A DNA stretch of 64,000 nucleotides from Nannocystis pusilla (GTDB lineage: Bacteria > Myxococcota_A > Polyangia > Nannocystales > Nannocystaceae). Position numbers and translations under genes: made by a program. Within the stretch, counting starts at the first letter, position 1; every line of letters starts with the position of its first letter. Of this stretch, positions 46,900 to 53,293 are shown in pieces. Location: positions 186,001 through 250,000 of the forward strand of contig NZ_JAIRAU010000008.1 in NCBI RefSeq assembly GCF_020073745.1, written 5' to 3'. The notes beneath the pieces are model-generated. The model had not been told where the DNA came from and did no database searches. It was given only the letters and a program-made list of their open reading frames with translations.

Positions 46900-47007
46900 G
46901 CGCGACCGAAGACGCGGGGTCGAAGACGCGGGGCCGAAGACGCGTGACCGAAGACGCGTGACCGAAGGCGCGGGGCCGAAGGCGCGGGGCCGAAGGCGCG
47001 GGGCCGT
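46900..47007. repeat. 14-bp tandem repeat, about 8 copies
   Basis: The unit GCGGGGCCGAAGAC and close variants (GCGTGACCGAAGAC, GCGGGGCCGAAGGC) repeat about eight times head to tail, 20 bp after the DUF4142 stop. There are no spacers and no gene. It may be a minisatellite or a structured 3' region. Confidence 0.85.
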
Positions 47008-47110
47008 GAAGATCCGGGTGACGGCGGGCACGGAGCGGCGGAGCGGGTCCCTCGCGACGGCGGGGCCCTCCCAGGCGACGTGCTCGGCGCCCGCGGGCTT
47101 CGATGGTGAT

Positions 47111-47126
47111 ATGTCTTCGAGGACAT
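47111..47126. repeat. ATGTC-N6-GACAT palindrome
   Basis: ATGTCTTCGAGGACAT, another intergenic member of the dispersed palindrome family. It is located between the two tandem-repeat arrays. Confidence 0.5.
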
Positions 47127-47256
47127 GTTCGTTCGTGCCTCGCGGACGATGGCGCCTGCGCGCGGTCGCCTGCGGCCCCTCCCGCCTGCGTCCCACTCCG
47201 CCGCTCCGCGCCCGCCTGCAGCGAGCGTCGCCGGCCCCGCTCATCGCCGTGCGGGT

Positions 47257-47580
47257 GGCTCACCGAGCCCCTGCCGACGGCTCACCGAGCCCCTGCCGAC
47301 GACTCACCGAGCCCCTGCCAACGGCTCACCGAGCGCCTGCCGGCGATTCAACGAGCGCCTGCCGACGATTCACCGAGCCCCCTGCCGACGATTCACCGAG
47401 CGCCCTGCGGACGACTCACCGAGCCCCTGCCGACCGCTCACCGAGCCCCTGCCGACGACTCACCGAGCGCCTGCCGACGGCTCACCGAGCGCCCTGCGGA
47501 CGACTCACCGAGCCCCTGCGGACGGCTCACCGAGCCCCCTGCCGAGGGCTCACCGAGCCCCTGCGGACGGCTCACCGAGC
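47257..47580. repeat. 22-bp minisatellite, 15 copies
   Basis: The unit GGCTCACCGAGCCCCTGCCG plus AC occurs 15 times in 22-23-bp steps with point changes (GACTCACC, GATTCACC, CCCTGCGG). All three plus-strand frames stay open through it, so it appears inside long spurious frames. It begins 119 bp before the AllA-like gene and has no spacers, so it is not CRISPR. Confidence 0.9.
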
Positions 47581-47698
47581 AGACGAGAGCGAGCGGGCGG
47601 AGAGCGAGCCACGGCGGGGCTGGATGCTGCCCTTGCGGTACCAGGCCGGGCCCGTGTGGTTTGCCCGGCGGCGGGCCGGCGTGGCATCATCGCCGGGC

Positions 47699-48268
47699 AT
47701 GCAAGCCGTCCGCGACATCGAGGTCCCCGTCGTCCCCGCGTCCGCCGCGGCCGTGGCGGACTACGGCCTCTTCATCGGCACCGAAGTCCCCCAGGCCGGC
47801 CTCGGCATCCCGTTCTACAAGGGCGCGGTCGAGGAGGGCCACAACTTCGCGTTCCGCTGCAACGGCCGCGCCGTCATCCGCTCGGCCCGCATCCACCGCC
47901 GCCCGCCCGAGGTCACCTGGCTCGAACGCCACATGAACATGACCCAGCTGTTCATCGGCCTCGGCGACCAGCCGTTCGCCATGGTGCTCGGCAAGCCGAC
48001 GCACGCCCGCGGCATGGACACCCCCGACCTCGACGACGTGCGCTGCTTCGTGGTCCCCGCCGGACACGGCATCATGATCCACGAGGGCACCTGGCACGAC
48101 TTCCCGCTCGCGGTCGAGGGCCCCGTCACCGTCCTCACCGCCAACTCCGAGGAGGTCGTCGAGGCGCTCGCCAGCATGCGCGAGCCGGCCGAGATGGCCC
48201 ACGGCGACGTGTTCAAGATCGACATCCGCAAGCGCCTCGGCGCCCAGCTGCGCGCGGTGCTGTTCTGA
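47699..48268 (+). CDS. AllA-like ureidoglycolate lyase family protein
   Basis: 189 residues of the ureidoglycolate lyase (AllA) cupin family. Conserved features include TWLERHMNMTQLFIGLGDQP, the central FVVPAGHGIMIHEGTWHDFP with the metal-binding His/His-type pattern, and a C-terminal extension. AllA splits ureidoglycolate into glyoxylate and urea in purine breakdown. It overlaps the ring-opening amidohydrolase gene by one base (TGATG), so the pair acts in one pathway. Because the partner makes ureido acids, this enzyme may release urea from that product instead (inference). No other allantoin genes are in the window. Confidence 0.82.
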   Translation: MQAVRDIEVPVVPASAAAVADYGLFIGTEVPQAGLGIPFYKGAVEEGHNFAFRCNGRAVIRSARIHRRPPEVTWLERHMNMTQLFIGLGDQPFAMVLGKPTHARGMDTPDLDDVRCFVVPAGHGIMIHEGTWHDFPLAVEGPVTVLTANSEEVVEALASMREPAEMAHGDVFKIDIRKRLGAQLRAVLF

Positions 48269-49362
48269 TGCGCGTCGACGCCTTCAAGCTGCCCACCGAG
48301 GGCCCCGCCGACGTCCGCGGCCTGCAGGCCCTGCTCGACGACGGGGTCGTCCGCGCCGACCAGCTCGTGTGCGTCCTCGGCAAGACCGAGGGCAACGGCG
48401 GCCGCAACGACTTCACCCGCGACCTCGCGATGCGCGCGCTCGAGGACCTGCTGGCCCCGCGCCTGGGCCTGCCGCCGCCGCGCGTCCAGGACCGCGTGGT
48501 GTTCTCGCTGTCGGGCGGCACCGAGGGGGTCGTCTCGCCGCACGTGATCGCGTTCGCCCGCTCGGGCACCTGGTCTGAAGAACCTGGTCCCAAGCGCCTG
48601 GTCGTCGGGACAGCTCACACCCGACCGTTCACGCCGGCCGAGATCGGGCGCATGCCGCAGATCGTCGAGACCGCCCGCGCGGTCGCCGAGCTGGCCCGCG
48701 AGCTCCGCCTCGACCCGGCCGACGTCCACCTCGTGCAGATGAAGGGCGCGATCCCCCGCGCCGACCACGAGGCCGCCCAGGCGGCCCGCCGCGCCGGCGC
48801 GCCGCTGCGCAACGACATGGTCCACTCGCGGGCCGCCAGCGCCCTCGGCGTCGCCCTCGCCCTCGGCGAGGTCGCCCGCGGCGACCTGTCCGACGCCGTC
48901 GTCTGCGACGACTGGTCGCTGTGGTCCGGCGTCGCCTCGTGCTCCGCCAAGCCCGGCCTCCAGCGCACCGAGATCCTCATGTTCGGCAACAGCGCCCACG
49001 CCGGCGGCGACCTGGTCGTCGGCCACACTGTCCTCCAGGACATCCTCGACGTCGCCGCCGTCCGCGACCTGCTCGCCCGCCTCGGCCTGCCCGTCGCCGG
49101 CGGCCAGCTGTCCCCCGAGCAGCGCGCCCACGTCGTCGGCGTGTTCGCCAAGAGCGAGGCCGACCCCCGCGGCAGCATCCGCGGCCGCCGCCACACCATG
49201 CTGACCGACGACGACATCGACGACACCCGCCACTCGCGCGCCGCCCTCGCCGCGGTGCTCGCCAGCGTCGTCGGCGACCCCTGCGTCTACGTCAGCACCC
49301 GCGCCGAGCACCACGGCCCGCTCGGCGGCGGGCCGCTGGCGATCATCGCCCGCGCCCCGTGA
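48268..49362 (+). CDS. Ring-opening amidohydrolase (barbiturase/cyanuric acid hydrolase family)
   Basis: 364 residues, the usual length of the AtzD/TrzD/barbiturase family, a fold of three pseudo-repeats each with a Ser/Lys pair. Visible elements are VLGKTEGNGGRNDFTR with Lys39, VFSLSGGTEGVVSPH with Ser82, VQMKGAIPR and MVHSRAASALGVALALGE in the second unit, and MFGNSAHAGGD and VFAKSEADPRGSIRG in the third. These enzymes hydrolyse barbiturate to ureidomalonate or cyanuric acid to carboxybiuret; which applies cannot be told by eye. Translationally coupled to the AllA-like gene. A strong hairpin follows the stop. Confidence 0.88.
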   Translation: MRVDAFKLPTEGPADVRGLQALLDDGVVRADQLVCVLGKTEGNGGRNDFTRDLAMRALEDLLAPRLGLPPPRVQDRVVFSLSGGTEGVVSPHVIAFARSGTWSEEPGPKRLVVGTAHTRPFTPAEIGRMPQIVETARAVAELARELRLDPADVHLVQMKGAIPRADHEAAQAARRAGAPLRNDMVHSRAASALGVALALGEVARGDLSDAVVCDDWSLWSGVASCSAKPGLQRTEILMFGNSAHAGGDLVVGHTVLQDILDVAAVRDLLARLGLPVAGGQLSPEQRAHVVGVFAKSEADPRGSIRGRRHTMLTDDDIDDTRHSRAALAAVLASVVGDPCVYVSTRAEHHGPLGGGPLAIIARAP

Positions 49363-49389
49363 ACCGACCGACTGTCTCTCACGCCATAT

Positions 49390-49425
49390 CCTTCGAGACA
49401 TGCCCGAAAGGGCATGTCTTGAAGG
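49390..49425. terminator. 16-bp-stem hairpin between convergent genes
   Basis: CCTTC-G-AGACATGCCC pairs with GGGCATGTCT-T-GAAGG around a GAAA tetraloop, with one G-U position in the stem. It ends 4 bp before the ADYC copy 3 stop and 28 bp after the hydrolase stop, so it can end transcription from both sides. The core GACATGCCC belongs to the dispersed palindrome family. Confidence 0.75.
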
Positions 49426-49428
49426 CCA

Positions 49429-50391
49429 TCATAGCGCCACGGCGTAGGTGATCCACTCGCCGTCGGCGACCGACAGCCGGTCGCACCGCGGCAGGCTACA
49501 GTCGACGACCGTCCCGGCGATCCGCGGGGTGCCGAGACACAGCGCGCCGCCCTCGTTCCACACCGCCTCGACGTCGCCGAGGGCGCCCGCGTCGGGCGCG
49601 ACGGTGCCGCTCTCGTTGGCCCAGTCGACCTGGGTGCCGTTCTGGGTGTAGCTCACGCCGTCGCCGCAGTAGTCGGCCGTGACCATCTTCAGGGTCGCCT
49701 GCCGCTGCGCCGGCGTGGTCGCGCTCGACTGCGGGCCGTAGCCGAGCAGGCGCATCTTCGCCGCCGCCGAGCCGGCGCAGGCGATCGTCAGCCACCGGCT
49801 CTGCCCGGCGTTCACCGTCTTGTCGTCGAGGTCGTAGGTCTCGCCGCCGATCACCGTCGCCGCGCTCGCCAGCGTGTCGAGCAGGCTGCCGCTGCACACG
49901 TTGCGCACGCCGAGCAGCGCCGCCACGTCGGGGTACAGCAGCGCGTAGGTCGGGACCTTCGGCGCGCCCGCGGCCCACGAGTCGATCTCCTGGTAGCCCA
50001 GCACCGTGATCGGCACCGGCAGCGACAACAGCCCCGGCTTCTGGACCAGGATCGTCGCCCCGATCAGCTGGGCCCCGCGCAGCGTGCCGCCGCTGGGGTT
50101 GCGGGCGATCAGCTCGTCGCCCTCGACGTCGAGCTGATAGTTGCCGAGTAGCCCGAGCGGCGCCACGAAGCCGGTGATCTTCATACCGTCGGCGTTGGCC
50201 ACGCCGTCGAGGTTGAGCTCGCGGATCGATCTCCCGTTGACCTCGGCCGAATTGAAGCCGCACTTCCAGTGCGGGCACGAATACGGGCGCAGCGTGACGT
50301 CGTCGTCCGCCTCCGCGAGCTCGTCGCCGTCGCACCCGGCGGCCAGCGCCAGCGCCCCGCCGATGATCCAGTGATATGTCTTTTTGTACAT
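49429..50391 (-). CDS. ADYC-domain lipoprotein, copy 3
   Basis: 320 residues from the ATG at 50391, preceded by a purine-rich GGAAGGGA ribosome site. Lipobox LAAGC. Shares with the plus-strand pair RPYSCPHWKCGFNSAEVNGR, VPTYALLYPDVAALLGVRNV, CAGSAAAKMRLLGYG and MVTADYCGDG. It is the most diverged of the three and sits on the opposite strand 3.4 kb away, so the duplication is older than that of copies 1 and 2. It lies 31 bp downstream of the kinase stop, so co-transcription with the kinase is likely. Confidence 0.9.
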   Translation of the reverse strand: MYKKTYHWIIGGALALAAGCDGDELAEADDDVTLRPYSCPHWKCGFNSAEVNGRSIRELNLDGVANADGMKITGFVAPLGLLGNYQLDVEGDELIARNPSGGTLRGAQLIGATILVQKPGLLSLPVPITVLGYQEIDSWAAGAPKVPTYALLYPDVAALLGVRNVCSGSLLDTLASAATVIGGETYDLDDKTVNAGQSRWLTIACAGSAAAKMRLLGYGPQSSATTPAQRQATLKMVTADYCGDGVSYTQNGTQVDWANESGTVAPDAGALGDVEAVWNEGGALCLGTPRIAGTVVDCSLPRCDRLSVADGEWITYAVAL

Positions 50392-50422
50392 GTCCCTTCC
50401 GCCTCTCTGTAAGCCGCCCATT

Positions 50423-53203
50423 TTACGGACGGGCCTCGGGCTCGACCCCGGTCTCCGCCATCAGCCGCTCCGTACGGGCCAACTGTCGCGCAAAGCTGGG
50501 CCCTGCGTCGCGATAAAATTCGAGCGAGGCCGCGAGGTTTGTCCGGGTGTCTGCATCCCCGCCGAGGCTCAACGCCACCAGGGCCTCCGCCAGCCCCCGA
50601 CGCGCCCGCGCCAGCGCGGGCTTCAGATGCGGCTCCGCCTCGATGACCGCGACGTAATCCCCGATCGACGCGGTGAAGCTGTCGCGAGCGCGGGCCGCCT
50701 GGCCGCTCGCCAGCAGGTTGTGCCCGAGGAGCAGCCGCAGCTCCGCGGCATCCCCTCGCGACCACCACGCTTGCGGGAGCTTCACCAGCGCGGCCTCGAT
50801 GCGCCGGATCGCGGCCTCGTGCGCCCCCGTGCTGAGCGCGGCGTAGCCGACCAGCGCCGCGTACTCGAAGTCGGTCAGCCCGGCGCCCGCGGACGCGACG
50901 GCCCGCTCGCCGAGTTGGGCCCCGGCGACGAAGGCGAAGTCCGCCTCGTCGTCGTCGCCCAGCTCGAGCGCGAGGCGCCCGAGATAAAGGAGGCAGCGGG
51001 AGCGCCGGACCACGTCGCCCGTGAGAAAGCGGTCGAGCGCGGCGCAGCCGGGGCGCACGAGCCCCGGCCCGGCCCCGGGGTCGACGAGGTGCGCCGCCGT
51101 CAGGCGGACCTCGATCGTCTCCGGATGCGCCGGCCCCAGCGCGAGCTCGAAGATCGCCAGCGCACGCTCGAGCAGCCGCTGTTGCTCGCGCCCCGGCTCG
51201 CTCGCGAGCGCCAGGTTGACCAGCGTGTACGCGACCTCGCGGTCCTCGCTGCCGAGCGCCGCCTCGCGCACCGCCAGCGCCTCGGTGAAGTAGCGCCGCG
51301 CCTGCGCCGGATCTTGCTTGGCCAGGTACGCGGTGCCGATGTTGTTGAGCACGAGCCCGCGCAGCGCCTCGGGCGTCGCGCTGCGCTCGGCCAGCGCCAG
51401 CGCCAGCGGCTCGTCGGCCAGCGCCCGCTCGGGCTCGTCGGCCTGGCGGGCCAGCGCGTAGATCCGCAGCGCCATCGCCTCGGCCGCGATGCCGTCGACG
51501 CGGGCCTGGAAGCCGAGGCCGATCGCCCGCGTCAGCCGGGCGATCTTCTCGTCTGTCTGTTCGGTCAGGTGCAGGTCGAGCTTGCTGCGCAGCAGCAGCG
51601 CCTCGGCGCGGACCGGCGGGTAATCGACCGACTCGCTGGCCGCGACCACCTCGGTCGCCAGCGCCAGCGCGTCCTGCTGCCGGCCCGAGCGCGCCAGCAC
51701 CTGCGCCTGCGTCATCTGCCCGCGCAGCTCGGCGATCTTGGCCGCGCTGTCGGGGTCGTCGGGCGGCGGCAGCTCGGACGCCAGCGCCTCGAGGTTGCGA
51801 CAGCCCGCGAGCGGCGGCAGGTCGCCGGCGACATCGAGCGCGCGCAGGGCCACGTCGGCGTCGGCGGCCGCCAGGGTCGTGACGGTCTCGTCGAGCGCGC
51901 GCAGCCGCTGGTCGAGGCAGCGCATCTGGTGATCGAGCAGCGCGCCCGAGCGCTGGCCGCGGCGGTGGGCCACGCAGGCGTCGCGATGGGTCGCGCGCCA
52001 GTCGGCGGCGTAGCGGTCGAGCTCCTCCTGCACGCGCGGCCACACCACCGACGCGTAGCCCGGGGCGGCGGCCCCGAGCGCGGTGGCCACGGCGTCGCGC
52101 CGCGCCTGCCCCCACACCCGCGCGAGCTCCTCGGGCGCGCCGGTGCACGTGCGGCCCTCGCTGTTCGAGCGCGCCAGCAGCGACCCGGTCGCCACCGCCG
52201 TCGCCGCCAGCGCTGCGGCCACCACCCAGCGCCTGCGCCCGCGCGCCCGCCCGCGGTCGAGCGCGGCCAGCAGCGCCGGCATCCCGGGGTACCTGTCCTT
52301 TGGGGCAGCCTTGAGCCCGCGCATCACCACCTGGGCCAGCCACGCCGGCAGCCCGCGCTTGCGCGGCGGCTCGTCCGCCTGGCCCTTCAGCACCTTGTGG
52401 ACCAGCTCGGCGACGTCGACGTAGCGGAACGGCGGCGCGTCGTAGAGCGCCTCGTACAGCGCGACGCAGAAGCTGAACTGGTCCGCGGCTGGCTCGGGGG
52501 ACAGGCCGCGCCAGTGCTCCGGCGCCATGTAAGCCGGCGTGCCGACGATCTGGTCGTCGTGCGTCAGCTGCATGTCGAGCTTGCTGCTGCTGTTGATGCT
52601 GCCCGTCACCGAGTTCTTGGCGCGCGGCAGCTCCGGCGTGGCCGCCCGCACCAGCCCGAAGTCGAGCACCCGCGCCCGCCCGGCCTCGTCGACCATCACG
52701 TTGCTGGGCTTGAAGTCGCGGTGCACGAGGCCCGCCGCGTGCGCCGCCGCCAGCCCGCGCCCGGCCTGCGCGAACACCTCGACGATCTCCTGCCAGCTGC
52801 GCGGCTGGGCCTTCAGCCACGCCGCGAGCGTCATCCCGCGGATGAACTCCATCGCCACGTAGACCTGGCCGCCGGCCACACCGGCCTCGAGCACGGTGAC
52901 GACGTTGGGATGCGACACGCGCGCCATCGCCTGCGCCTCGCGCAGCAGCCGGCTCTGCGCGCTCGCCCCGGTGTCGCGCAGGACCTTGACCGCGACCTTG
53001 CGGTCGAGGGTCTCGTCGTAGGCGGTGTAGACCACCCCCATCGCCCCCGACCCGAGCGGCTCCAGGATCATGAAGCGGCCGAGCTTGCCGCCCGCGACCG
53101 TGGTCGACGGCTCGATCGCCGACGTCAGCGCGGGAACGTCCGACCGGGGGGCGACGGCCAGACCGGTGGTCTGGAGCGCGGTGTCGTGCATCCCCGGATT
53201 CAT
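50423..53203 (-). CDS. Ser/Thr protein kinase with C-terminal TPR-like region
   Basis: From the ATG at 53203 the product has 926 residues; a Met five codons on is also possible. Kinase domain about 40-330: P-loop GSGAMG, Lys73, catalytic Asp163 in HRDFKPSN, Asp181 in DFGLV, and a Ser/Asn-rich insertion in the activation segment (KNSVTGSINSSSKLD). A membrane span follows (WVVAAALAATAVATGSLLA). The outer region has TPR-like pairs (AQARRYFTEALAVREAALGS, EQQRLLERALAIFELALG). Closely related in layout to the kinase at 41105. The ADYC copy 3 gene is 31 bp downstream, a possible target or ligand-binding partner (inference). Confidence 0.9.
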   Translation of the reverse strand: MNPGMHDTALQTTGLAVAPRSDVPALTSAIEPSTTVAGGKLGRFMILEPLGSGAMGVVYTAYDETLDRKVAVKVLRDTGASAQSRLLREAQAMARVSHPNVVTVLEAGVAGGQVYVAMEFIRGMTLAAWLKAQPRSWQEIVEVFAQAGRGLAAAHAAGLVHRDFKPSNVMVDEAGRARVLDFGLVRAATPELPRAKNSVTGSINSSSKLDMQLTHDDQIVGTPAYMAPEHWRGLSPEPAADQFSFCVALYEALYDAPPFRYVDVAELVHKVLKGQADEPPRKRGLPAWLAQVVMRGLKAAPKDRYPGMPALLAALDRGRARGRRRWVVAAALAATAVATGSLLARSNSEGRTCTGAPEELARVWGQARRDAVATALGAAAPGYASVVWPRVQEELDRYAADWRATHRDACVAHRRGQRSGALLDHQMRCLDQRLRALDETVTTLAAADADVALRALDVAGDLPPLAGCRNLEALASELPPPDDPDSAAKIAELRGQMTQAQVLARSGRQQDALALATEVVAASESVDYPPVRAEALLLRSKLDLHLTEQTDEKIARLTRAIGLGFQARVDGIAAEAMALRIYALARQADEPERALADEPLALALAERSATPEALRGLVLNNIGTAYLAKQDPAQARRYFTEALAVREAALGSEDREVAYTLVNLALASEPGREQQRLLERALAIFELALGPAHPETIEVRLTAAHLVDPGAGPGLVRPGCAALDRFLTGDVVRRSRCLLYLGRLALELGDDDEADFAFVAGAQLGERAVASAGAGLTDFEYAALVGYAALSTGAHEAAIRRIEAALVKLPQAWWSRGDAAELRLLLGHNLLASGQAARARDSFTASIGDYVAVIEAEPHLKPALARARRGLAEALVALSLGGDADTRTNLAASLEFYRDAGPSFARQLARTERLMAETGVEPEARP

Positions 53204-53293
53204 GAAAAACGCCGTTTCGCAGCCGTCTCGCGGGCTGCGCCATCCTCGCATGGTTTGCCCACCTGCGCCTACCGCATTACCCTGGGTTGACCT

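Noticed and set aside
47257..47580. Possible CRISPR array
   Set aside because: The repeats are directly adjacent without unique spacers, are only 22 bp and vary between copies; no cas genes are near.
47125..49362. A 745-codon plus-strand frame starting in the repeat region
   Set aside because: It is open only because the 22-bp repeat and GC bias remove stops. The real amidohydrolase begins at the coupled ATG at 48268, and the part before it is out of frame with the AllA-like gene it overlaps.
50384..53290. A 968-codon open frame on the plus strand
   Set aside because: It is the mirror of the kinase gene on the minus strand, which has clear kinase motifs. The antisense product has only Arg/Leu/Val-rich low-complexity sequence.
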